From NCBI GenBank assembly GCA_041611095.1, contig JBFINP010000098.1, positions 1-7,856 of the forward strand: a stretch of DNA of 7,856 nt, in the 5' to 3' direction. Position numbers and translations under genes: made by a program. The stretch's first letter is position 1, and every line of letters starts with the position of its first letter. This document shows, one piece after another, positions 1-6,002 of this stretch. This DNA comes from UBA6912 sp041611095. GTDB taxonomy: Bacteria > Actinomycetota > Acidimicrobiia > Spongiisociales > UBA5794. The notes beneath the pieces are model-generated. The model was not told the DNA's origin and did no database searches. It worked only from the letters and a program-made list of their open reading frames with translations.

Positions 1-1
1 C

Positions 2-976
2 GTCGGCGTCGCCCTAGGGGCATCGTTCGCCGGCCACCTGGGGGTGACCGGGACCAGTGGACCCGGGGTGGCCCTCAAGAGCGAAACGATCAGCCTGGCC
101 TTCCAAACCGAGCTCCCTCTGGTCGTGGTGAACGTGCAACGGGCCGGACCCTCCACCGGCATGCCGACCAAGGTCGAGCAGGCCGACCTCCTCATGTCGA
201 TCTACGGGCGGCACGGTGAGGCACCGTTGCCGGTGATCTCGATCCAATCCCCGAGCGACGCCTTCGAGGCCACGATCGAAGCCGTCCGCATCGCCGTCCG
301 TTTCATGACGCCGGTGATGCTGCTGTCGGACGGCTACATCGCCAACAGCTCGGAGCCGTGGGCGTTGCCCGACCTGGACTCGATCGCCGACAACAGCGTG
401 CAGTTCGCAACCGAGGCGAATCACGAGGGGGCCTACCTCCCGTACCTGCGTGACGAGGCGACGCTGGCGAGACCGTGGGCGGTCCCGGGAACACCGGGAC
501 TGGAGCACCGAGTGGGCGGCCTCGAACACGAGGACGGGACCGGCAACGTGTCGTATGACCCCCTCAACCACGAGGAGATGACCCAAACCCGTGCGGAGAA
601 ACTCGCACGCATCGCCGCCGAGCTCCCGCCGACCGAGGTGGTGGGACCTGCAGACGCCGACGTGCTCGTCGTCGGTTGGGGGTCCACCTTCGGTGCGATC
701 CGCGCCGGAGTGAACAACGCCGCACGAGCGGGGTACAAGGCGGCACATGTACACCTCCGGCACCTGGCGCCCCTGCCGCCGGATCTCGGAGACATCCTGC
801 GTCGGTACGACAGAATCTTGGTCCCGGAGCTCAACAGCGGGCAGCTCGCCCACGTGCTCCGGGCCGAGTACCTCGTGCCGACGATCCAGCTCAACAAGAT
901 CCAGGGGTTGCCCTTCAAGGCGGCAGAGATCACAACGAAGATCATCGAGATCCTCGACACCAAGGACGCGGCATGA
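2..976 (+). CDS. korA: 2-oxoacid:ferredoxin oxidoreductase, alpha subunit (C-terminal part; 5' end outside window)
   Basis: This is the last 324 residues of the alpha subunit of a CoA-dependent 2-oxoacid:ferredoxin oxidoreductase, most likely the 2-oxoglutarate enzyme. That enzyme converts 2-oxoglutarate and CoA to succinyl-CoA and CO2 while reducing ferredoxin in the cytoplasm. The reading frame is open to the left edge, so the N-terminal part (in actinobacteria usually a fused gamma domain plus the YPxTPS region) is missing. Visible pieces, counted from the first whole codon, are GTSGPG at about 17-22, the substrate-loop motif RAGPSTGMPT at about 47-56, LSDGYIANSSEPW at about 108-120, and a C-terminal transketolase-like domain from about residue 220 with PELNSGQL near 275-282. 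The DGY-ANxSEPW stretch is typical of actinobacterial KorA. The stop overlaps the korB start in ATGA, indicating a coupled two-gene operon. The exact 2-oxoacid used cannot be proved from this fragment. Confidence 0.93.
   Translation, partial: VGVALGASFAGHLGVTGTSGPGVALKSETISLAFQTELPLVVVNVQRAGPSTGMPTKVEQADLLMSIYGRHGEAPLPVISIQSPSDAFEATIEAVRIAVRFMTPVMLLSDGYIANSSEPWALPDLDSIADNSVQFATEANHEGAYLPYLRDEATLARPWAVPGTPGLEHRVGGLEHEDGTGNVSYDPLNHEEMTQTRAEKLARIAAELPPTEVVGPADADVLVVGWGSTFGAIRAGVNNAARAGYKAAHVHLRHLAPLPPDLGDILRRYDRILVPELNSGQLAHVLRAEYLVPTIQLNKIQGLPFKAAEITTKIIEILDTKDAA
962..966 (+). promoter_or_regulatory. Ribosome binding site of korB
   Basis: AAGGA lies six bases before the ATG at 973, inside the last codons of korA. 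It matches the anti-Shine-Dalgarno core. Together with the ATGA overlap it fixes the korB start at 973 rather than at upstream in-frame codons. Confidence 0.6.
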
Positions 977-1986
977 CCGAAACGACGACCTACGAACGCA
1001 GCGACTTCCAGTCGGACCAGGAGGTCCGCTGGTGCCCCGGTTGTGGGGACTACACGATCCTGGCGTCCGTGCAGAACTTCCTGGCCGGACTCGGCGTCGA
1101 GCGAGAGAAGCACGTGTTCGTGTCCGGCATCGGGTGCGCCGCCCGGTTCCCGTACTACATGAACACGTACGGCATGCACTCGATCCACGGGCGAGCGCCT
1201 GCGATCGCCACCGGTGTCGCCACCGCCAATCCGGACCTCACCGTCTGGGTCGTCACCGGTGACGGCGATGCCCTGTCGATCGGGGGCAACCACCTGATCC
1301 ACGCCCTGCGCCGTAACGTCAACATCAAGATCCTGCTGTTCAACAACCAGATCTACGGTCTCACGAAGGGTCAGTACTCACCGACGTCGGAGGAGGGCAA
1401 GCGGACCAAGACGAGTCCGATGGGATCGATCGACCACCCGTTCAACCCCATCAGCCTTGCGCTCGGAGCCGAAGCCACGTTCGTTGCGCGGACCATCGAC
1501 ATGGACCGCAACCACACGACACAGATCCTCCAAGCCGCCCACGAGCACAAGGGCGCGTCGTTCGTCGAGATCTACCAGAACTGCAACGTCTTCAACGACA
1601 AGGCGTTCCTGCAGCTCACCGGTCGGGAAGAGCGAGACGTCAACCGCATCTACCTCGAGGCCGGGCAGCCGATCCTCTTCGGCCCCGATCACCAGCACGG
1701 CATCGTGGTGGGCAAGGAGGGGGCGCAGATCGTCGACGTCGCCGACGTCGGCGCCGATGCGATCCATGTTCACGATCCCTCGAACCCCTCGCCGGCGGTG
1801 GCCTTCGCCCTCAGCCGCCTGTCCCACGGGCCGTACGGTCCGACTCCGATAGGTGTCTTCCGCGATGTGCCCCGTCCCACGTACGGGGAGATGCTGCAGC
1901 ACCAGCTCCTCGACGCCCAGGCGGCCAAGGGACCGGGCAACCTCGAGACGCTGGTGCGATCGGCGGGCACCTGGACGATCGACTGA
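973..1986 (+). CDS. korB: 2-oxoacid:ferredoxin oxidoreductase, beta subunit (thiamine-diphosphate / 4Fe-4S subunit)
   Basis: This 337-residue protein is the beta subunit of the KorAB oxidoreductase; it carries thiamine diphosphate and one 4Fe-4S cluster. WCPGCG gives Cys21 and Cys24, GIGCA gives Cys55, and YQNCNVF gives Cys204. From what I know of the archaeal two-subunit enzyme, its cluster uses four cysteines with nearly the same spacing. The TPP/Mg motif starts with GDGD at 96-99 and ends with FNN at 123-125, followed by IYGLTKGQYSP, which is characteristic of the family. The length is normal for actinobacterial KorB. The ATG at 973 is chosen because it overlaps the korA stop by four bases and has an AAGGA ribosome site. 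The frame is open upstream, but a longer protein would run through korA. Product formation needs the upstream subunit. 2-oxoglutarate is the likely substrate, but pyruvate or a branched 2-oxoacid is not strictly excluded. Confidence 0.95.
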   Translation: MTETTTYERSDFQSDQEVRWCPGCGDYTILASVQNFLAGLGVEREKHVFVSGIGCAARFPYYMNTYGMHSIHGRAPAIATGVATANPDLTVWVVTGDGDALSIGGNHLIHALRRNVNIKILLFNNQIYGLTKGQYSPTSEEGKRTKTSPMGSIDHPFNPISLALGAEATFVARTIDMDRNHTTQILQAAHEHKGASFVEIYQNCNVFNDKAFLQLTGREERDVNRIYLEAGQPILFGPDHQHGIVVGKEGAQIVDVADVGADAIHVHDPSNPSPAVAFALSRLSHGPYGPTPIGVFRDVPRPTYGEMLQHQLLDAQAAKGPGNLETLVRSAGTWTID

Positions 1987-2019
1987 CGGGCGCCGGGGTC
2001 GCCGCTCGGCACTGGGTGA

Positions 2020-2056
2020 TCGCCCCGATGGGTAGCGTTCGCCCCGATGGGTAGCG
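2020..2056 (+). repeat. Tandem direct repeat across the DUF402 start codon
   Basis: An 18-base unit beginning TCGCCCCGATGGG occurs at 2020-2037 and again at 2039-2056, identical in both copies, with a 19-base period. Each copy contains an ATG (2028 and 2047). Because 19 is not a multiple of three, the first ATG opens a different frame that encodes only eight residues (MGSVRPDG) and stops at 2054, just past the real start. Confidence 0.9.
2033..2038 (+). promoter_or_regulatory. Possible -10 element of a leaderless promoter for the DUF402 gene
   Basis: TAGCGT fits the actinobacterial -10 pattern TAnnnT and ends eight bases before the ATG at 2047. No Shine-Dalgarno sequence precedes that ATG, which is what a leaderless transcript starting at or just before the ATG would look like. 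No clear -35 box is visible, so the call is tentative. Read-through from korB, 60 bases upstream, is the alternative. Confidence 0.35.
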
Positions 2057-2562
2057 CCGTTCACATCGACTTCCGCAAGTGGCCGGACCGCTTGCATTGG
2101 CAGTTCGCCATGCAACGGTTGGGTGAGGACGAGCACGGCACGTGGCTGTGGGCCCCTAGCGGGACCATGGCGCGACGCGGTGACGAACCGCCAAAGCAGT
2201 TCCGCTCGCTCGCCGTCAAGCTCGTCACCAGACGTCGTTGGTGGACGGCGATCTGGAACGACGACCGCGAGGACGAGTTGTACGTGGACATCGCCACACC
2301 CGCGCAGTGGTCCGGTGATCGGGTGACGCTGATCGACCTCGACCTCGACGTCGTGCGCTGGAGACACGGCGGCGTAGAGGTGCTCGACGAAGACGAGTTT
2401 GCCGAGCACCAAGTCGCCTACGGATATCCAGACCATGTGGTCGATCGGGCCCGCTCCGCCACGGCACAGGTCTTCCTCGACGTCGAAGGCCGCAATGAGC
2501 CGTTTGGCAACGTGGCCCACCCGTGGCTGCAGGCAGCCCGCAGACTCGACGGCGCCCCGTGA
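2047..2562 (+). CDS. DUF402 domain protein (FomD/NtdP-like, putative nucleotide phosphohydrolase)
   Basis: This 171-residue cytoplasmic protein has no signal peptide or membrane segment. Its C-terminal two thirds read as a DUF402 domain: ELYVDIATPAQW at 77-88, the acidic strand LIDLDLDVVRW at 95-105, then EVLDEDEFAEHQVAYGYP at 111-128. In this family the conserved Asp/Glu residues bind divalent metal. Characterised members hydrolyse nucleoside di/triphosphates (NtdP type) or a CMP-linked intermediate (FomD), so a nucleotide-phosphate hydrolase is the best general inference; the substrate is unknown. The N-terminal stretch contains a Trp/Arg-rich segment (TRRRWWTAIW, 61-70). The ATG at 2047 is the only start available, because an in-frame stop lies at 2017. 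The stop codon overlaps the next gene's GTG in GTGA, so the two genes are probably co-translated. A 60-base gap separates it from korB, leaving co-transcription with korAB open. Confidence 0.8.
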   Translation: MGSAVHIDFRKWPDRLHWQFAMQRLGEDEHGTWLWAPSGTMARRGDEPPKQFRSLAVKLVTRRRWWTAIWNDDREDELYVDIATPAQWSGDRVTLIDLDLDVVRWRHGGVEVLDEDEFAEHQVAYGYPDHVVDRARSATAQVFLDVEGRNEPFGNVAHPWLQAARRLDGAP

Positions 2563-3545
2563 CCCCTCCCTCGGTCTCGGTGGTGATCCCGGTCCGCAAC
2601 GAGGCAGGGGTCGTGCGCCGGGCGCTGCGGAGCTGCCTCGACCAGTCCTACCCGGCCCTCCACGAGGTCGTCGTCGTCGACGGCATGAGCACCGACGGCA
2701 CTCGCGACGCCGCCCTTTCGGAGGCAGCCGGTGATCCCCGCGTCTCGGTGATCGACAACCCGGCCCGCTCGACGCCGAGCGCCTTGAACCGGGGCATCGC
2801 CGCTACGTCCGGCGCCGTGATCGTCCGTTGTGACGCCCATGCCGAGCTGCCGCAGGGCTACGTCGCGCAGGCCGTCGACCAGCTCGTGACCACGGGCGCC
2901 GCCAACGTGGGCGGAATCCAGAGGGCGGTCGGCATCACCCCGATCCAGCGTGCGATTGCCCGGGCGATGAGCTCGCCGCTCGGCGTCGGCGACGCTCGGT
3001 ACCGATACGGTGGCCGCCCGGGCCCCACCGACACCGTCTACCTCGGCGTCTTCGACCGTGCCGCCCTCGAACGGGTCGGGGGCTTCGACGAGACGCTCAT
3101 CCGCAACCAGGACTACGAGCTGAACTACCGCCTGCGTGCCTCGGGCGAGACGGTGTGGTTCGATCCAACGCTCGAAGTCGTCTACATCCCGCGATCGAGC
3201 CTGCGCACCCTGGCCCGGCAGTACTTCGACTACGGCGTCGGCAAGGTGCGGATGCTGCGCAAACACCCCCGTGCGATGCGGTGGCGCCAGCTCGCCCCGC
3301 CGACCTTCGTCGCGGGTCTGGCCGGTTCGGCCTTCGCTGCCGTCTTCGGCGCCGTGGGAGCGGCCGTGGTCGTGCCCGTCCTCTATGCAGGGGCGTTGAC
3401 GATCGGGACGATTCTCGAAGTGATTCGGTCGCCCGATCCGGCTCTGATCCTGTTCCCGGCCGCGGTGGCGACCATGCACCTCACGTGGGGAGCCGGGTTC
3501 ATCGTCGAGCTCTTCGGATTGGGACCTCAGGCGGCGCCGAGGTAG
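2559..3545 (+). CDS. Family 2 glycosyltransferase, ExoA-like (membrane-associated)
   Basis: This 328-residue GT-A fold glycosyltransferase transfers a sugar from a nucleotide donor, probably onto a lipid-linked glycan on the cytoplasmic face. It opens with VSVVIPVRNEAG (6-17). VVVVDGMSTDGT (37-48) binds the nucleotide, and VRCDAHAELP (89-98) takes the place of a classical DxD, as in succinoglycan ExoA-type enzymes. The acceptor/catalytic region is GGFDETLIRNQDYELNYRLR (174-193). Then come VYIPRSSL and QYFDYGVGKVRMLRKHP (221-237), also ExoA-like. Two or three hydrophobic segments lie at about 249-285 and 294-320. I chose the GTG at 2559 because it overlaps the DUF402 stop in GTGA and puts the first beta strand at the usual distance. 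A GTG at 2523 would add 12 residues (MAAGSPQTRRRP) but has no better ribosome site. The 3' end overlaps the convergent glycosyltransferase by 19 bases. Donor and acceptor cannot be read from sequence. Confidence 0.88.
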   Translation: MTPPSVSVVIPVRNEAGVVRRALRSCLDQSYPALHEVVVVDGMSTDGTRDAALSEAAGDPRVSVIDNPARSTPSALNRGIAATSGAVIVRCDAHAELPQGYVAQAVDQLVTTGAANVGGIQRAVGITPIQRAIARAMSSPLGVGDARYRYGGRPGPTDTVYLGVFDRAALERVGGFDETLIRNQDYELNYRLRASGETVWFDPTLEVVYIPRSSLRTLARQYFDYGVGKVRMLRKHPRAMRWRQLAPPTFVAGLAGSAFAAVFGAVGAAVVVPVLYAGALTIGTILEVIRSPDPALILFPAAVATMHLTWGAGFIVELFGLGPQAAPR

Positions 3546-4585
3546 AAGCGCCGCACCTCCTCCGCGGGCCATCGGAACGCGATCCGGACCTGCTCGGCTC
3601 CGGCGAGCGCCGCTCGGGTCAGCTCCTCGTCGGCAAGGGCGGCGACGATCGCCTTTGCCAGCGAATCACGATCACCCGGCTTGGCCCACACGACTCCGGG
3701 CGTGGCGCCCAGGGCGGCACGCGACCCCGGAAGGTCACTGGCGACCACGGGCACACCCAGCGCCAGGTACTCGAGAAGCTTGGTCGGGAGCGAGCGACGA
3801 TAGTTCGGGGTGTCGTGGAGCGGCGACAGCGCGAGGCGGTGCGCCGCCACCAGCCGCCACGCCTCGGTCGGAGGGAGGAATCCCGTCATCGCCAACGCGA
3901 CGCCGCCGGCAGCCGCGGCGGCCTCGAGTCTCGTCCGGATGGCGTCACCACAGCGACCGATCAACGTCAGAGGCTCGGCGACGCCTGCGTGCCCGACCGC
4001 CTCGACGGCGGTGAGCAGGCCACGCTCTTCGGTGATGTCACCCAGGTAGACGATCCCCCGCCTCTGGCCCGCTCGCTTTGCTTGCTCGATGCTCGCGGCG
4101 AGGTAATTGGGAAAGACCGGATGTGTGCGGCGAAAGAGGGTGGCGTAGCTCTCCTCGGCCAGGGTGATCTCGATGGCGCGCTCGGCCAGACGCAACAACA
4201 TCGCTGCCAGGGCCGACGCGATCGGTCGCAGCGGTCCGGGGAGCCACGGCTTGGTCCGGAGCTGCGCCGGCAGGTTCTCGTGGAGATCGAAGACCACCCG
4301 TCGCCTCCGCAGCTTTGCCACGAGCGCAGCCGGCAGCAGTTCGGGATCATGCACGGACACGACGTCATAGGCGCCCGCAGCGATCAGCCGGCTCGCCGCC
4401 AGGGAGCGACGAACCCGACCGCCCCGGAGGACCACGACGGCGAAACCGCTGGAATCGTCGGGTCCGGGAGCCTGCGCCGCCAAGGTGACGTCGGCGCCGC
4501 TCAGCAGCGTCTCGACGAGCTTGTGGCGGATCCGCGGGTCGTCGGGCGGATGGACCGATGTGACGACGAGGACCGCCGGCTTCAC
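3527..4585 (-). CDS. GT-B glycosyltransferase (GT4-like, family 1 group)
   Basis: This 352-residue soluble glycosyltransferase has two Rossmann-like halves. The N-terminal half begins VLVVTSVHPPDDPRIRHKL (5-23), followed by VVSVHDPELLPAAL (75-88) and VFDLHENLPAQL (98-109), all typical of GT4-type enzymes working on surface glycans. The C-terminal donor half has GIVYLGDITEERGL (177-190), ALSPLHDTPNYRRSLPTKLL (252-271) and the E-x7-E-like LEYLALGVPVVASDLPG (271-287). There it would hold the nucleotide-sugar diphosphate. The start is the GTG at 4585, which overlaps the stop of the upstream dehydrogenase in GTGA. No ribosome site is visible, so translation probably depends on coupling. The frame is open further upstream, but that extension only shadows the dehydrogenase and is not coding. 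Its operon partner makes a UDP-uronic acid, so a uronic-acid or related glycan step is a reasonable inference. Confidence 0.88.
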   Translation of the reverse strand: MKPAVLVVTSVHPPDDPRIRHKLVETLLSGADVTLAAQAPGPDDSSGFAVVVLRGGRVRRSLAASRLIAAGAYDVVSVHDPELLPAALVAKLRRRRVVFDLHENLPAQLRTKPWLPGPLRPIASALAAMLLRLAERAIEITLAEESYATLFRRTHPVFPNYLAASIEQAKRAGQRRGIVYLGDITEERGLLTAVEAVGHAGVAEPLTLIGRCGDAIRTRLEAAAAAGGVALAMTGFLPPTEAWRLVAAHRLALSPLHDTPNYRRSLPTKLLEYLALGVPVVASDLPGSRAALGATPGVVWAKPGDRDSLAKAIVAALADEELTRAALAGAEQVRIAFRWPAEEVRRFYLGAA

Positions 4586-5877
4586 AGATTGATGACGTTT
4601 GCGGCGGCGATCCCGGCGCGGCGATACGCTCCGCGGGTGTCGAGCACCACGGGCACCGAGTCGGCGATGCGCTTCAGATCGAGACCGGTGTGATCGGTCA
4701 GGATCACCGCGATCGAGAAGCCGTCGATGGGTTCGTCGGCCGCCACGGCCCGGAAGCCGTGCTCCCCGATCCGCGAGGTGCCCACGAGGGGATCGAGGAC
4801 GGCGATCTGTGCGCCCCGCCCCTCGAGCACCCGGAGCACCTCGATCGACGCGGACTCGCGGTCGTCGCCGACATCGGGTTTGTACGCGATGCCGACGCCG
4901 AGGATCGACGACCCGTAGACGGGCTGCCCGCGCTCGTTCAGAGCGGCGGCGACCCGGTCGGCCGTGTAGAACGGCATGCGGGTGTTGACCTGCTCGGCGA
5001 GGTCGATGAAGCGGGTTGCGAAGTTGGCCTCTCGTGCCCGCCAGGCGAGGAACTGGGGGTCGAGCGGAATGCAGTGACCGCCGACGCCGGGTCCCGGATA
5101 GAAGGGCTGGAACCCGAACGGCTTCGTCGAAGCCGCATCGATGACCTCCCAGATGTCGATGTCGAGCTCGTGAGCGAGTTGGGCCATCTCGTTGATCAAG
5201 CCGATGTTGACCGCCCGGTAGGTGTTCTCGAGCAGCTTCGCCATCTCGGCGGTCTTCGCCGATGACACGGGGTAGACCGAGTCGACGACGCGCGCATAGG
5301 CCGCCCTGGCAACCTGAGCCGACACCTCGGACACCCCGCCCACGACCTTCGGGATCTGACCCGTCTTCATCTCGGCGCCGGGATTGACCCGCTCGGGCGA
5401 GAAGGCGACGAAGACGTCGCGGTCCAGCTCGAGACCGCCACCGGTTGCGGCGGGGACGAGGATGTCCTCGGTCGTCCCGGGATACGTGGTGGATTCGAGC
5501 GAGACGAGCATTCCGGGGCGCACCACGTCCGCTACGGTCTCCGCCGCCGCCCGTATGAACGACAGGTCGGGCTCTCGGTGGCGCCCTAAGGGGCTCGGCA
5601 CACAGATGAACAGGGCGTCGGCGGTCCGCAGCTCGGCGGGATCCGCGGTGAGCCGAAGCCCGTTGGCGAGCGCCTCCCGGAGTTCGTTGTCCGTGACGTC
5701 CTCGATGGGCGAGCGACCCGCCGTCAGTGCCTCGACCCGCCGTTCGGAGACGTCGAAACCGATCGCCGGCAGGCCCCTGGCCACCATGGTGACCGCCAGT
5801 GGCAGCCCGACGTACCCCAGACCGATGACACCACCGGTCCACGTCTTCTCGGCGAAGAAACGGGCGCGATCTGACAT
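4582..5877 (-). CDS. Nucleotide-sugar 6-dehydrogenase (UDP-GlcNAc/UDP-glucose dehydrogenase family, WbpA/TviB-like)
   Basis: This 431-residue NAD-dependent enzyme oxidises C6 of a UDP-sugar twice to give a UDP-uronic acid. The N-terminal NAD fold starts GVIGLGYVGLP (16-26) with the strand end GFDVSERRV at 40-48. VSLESTTYPGTTE (125-137) follows. The central helix AKLLENTYRAVNIGLINEM (213-231) contains the conserved Lys214 and Asn218. The active-site loop is FYPGPGVGGHCIPLDP (259-274), with nucleophile Cys269. The C-terminal UDP-binding domain contains ILGVGIAYKPDVGDDRESAS (325-344). The PFYPGPGVGGHC wording resembles the UDP-N-acetylhexosamine 6-dehydrogenases (WbpA, TviB) more than plain UDP-glucose dehydrogenase, but sequence alone does not settle the sugar. 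Start: ATG with AGGAG four bases upstream. It is the first gene after a promoter-bearing gap and is followed by a coupled glycosyltransferase, consistent with extracellular polysaccharide or cell-wall glycan synthesis. Confidence 0.93.
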   Translation of the reverse strand: MSDRARFFAEKTWTGGVIGLGYVGLPLAVTMVARGLPAIGFDVSERRVEALTAGRSPIEDVTDNELREALANGLRLTADPAELRTADALFICVPSPLGRHREPDLSFIRAAAETVADVVRPGMLVSLESTTYPGTTEDILVPAATGGGLELDRDVFVAFSPERVNPGAEMKTGQIPKVVGGVSEVSAQVARAAYARVVDSVYPVSSAKTAEMAKLLENTYRAVNIGLINEMAQLAHELDIDIWEVIDAASTKPFGFQPFYPGPGVGGHCIPLDPQFLAWRAREANFATRFIDLAEQVNTRMPFYTADRVAAALNERGQPVYGSSILGVGIAYKPDVGDDRESASIEVLRVLEGRGAQIAVLDPLVGTSRIGEHGFRAVAADEPIDGFSIAVILTDHTGLDLKRIADSVPVVLDTRGAYRRAGIAAANVINL

Positions 5878-5881
5878 GGAA

Positions 5882-5886
5882 CTCCT
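5882..5886 (-). promoter_or_regulatory. Ribosome binding site of the nucleotide-sugar dehydrogenase gene
   Basis: On the - strand, AGGAG stands four bases before the ATG at 5877. It supports this ATG as the start, with a short leader rather than a leaderless message. Confidence 0.6.
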
Positions 5887-5904
5887 AGCCGTGAAGAAAC
5901 CCGG

Positions 5905-5910
5905 AGTCTA
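5905..5910 (-). promoter_or_regulatory. Possible -10 element of the dehydrogenase-glycosyltransferase operon
   Basis: On the - strand, TAGACT matches TAnnnT and lies 27 bases upstream of the ATG, which would leave a leader of about 20 bases containing the AGGAG ribosome site. No convincing TTGAC-like -35 element is seen at the usual 16-18 base spacing, so the promoter is inferred mainly from position. Confidence 0.42.
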
Positions 5911-5933
5911 CCGCCCCTACCGATGTCGAGATG

Positions 5934-5975
5934 GGCACGGCGCCTCGACCCAGGTGGGAGTCGGGGCGCCGTGCC
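5934..5975 (-). terminator. Strong hairpin terminator after the SpoIID/SLH gene
   Basis: The arms 5934-5944 (GGCACGGCGCC) and 5965-5975 (GGCGCCGTGCC) are a perfect 11-base inverted repeat. The stem extends inwards to 5949/5960 through one T-G wobble and four further pairs, giving about 16 pairs around a 10-base loop. It begins 28 bases after the stop codon of the SpoIID gene and precedes the next promoter, so it fits a terminator for the - strand gene. There is no T-rich tail, as is often seen in high-GC actinobacteria. Because the stem is symmetric it could also stop + strand transcription. Confidence 0.65.
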
Positions 5976-6002
5976 ACCGGTGACGCGGTCGTCGAGAGGG
6001 AT

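Noticed and set aside
1733..1760. Repeated GTCGCCGACGTCGG-like bases inside korB
   Set aside because: They encode an Asp/Val/Ala-rich turn in the correct frame and are expected in GC-rich coding sequence.
1987..2027. Possible terminator after korB
   Set aside because: Only short (four to five pair) GC stems with large loops or a loop-less near-palindrome around 2014-2025 are seen; nothing comparable to the hairpin at 5934-5975.
1378..2520. Open - strand frame of 380 codons opposite korB and the DUF402 gene
   Set aside because: It crosses an intergenic gap and two genes with strong family motifs; no domain is visible in it.
2418..3572. Open - strand frame of 384 codons opposite the ExoA-like glycosyltransferase
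   Set aside because: It is a shadow of a well-supported gene, with Arg/Asp/Gly-rich low-information sequence and no ribosome site.
3155..4693. Long open + strand frame (512 codons) running through the end of one glycosyltransferase and opposite the other
   Set aside because: It spans a junction of two clear genes, is very rich in Arg, Gly and Asp with no recognisable motif, and is explained by high GC third positions that suppress stops on the opposite strand.
4586..5842. Possible N-terminal extension of the GT-B glycosyltransferase, giving a 771-residue fusion
   Set aside because: The extra sequence lies entirely out of frame within the dehydrogenase gene and looks like random Arg-rich translation. 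The GTG at 4585 gives a normal-length enzyme beginning at the first beta strand.
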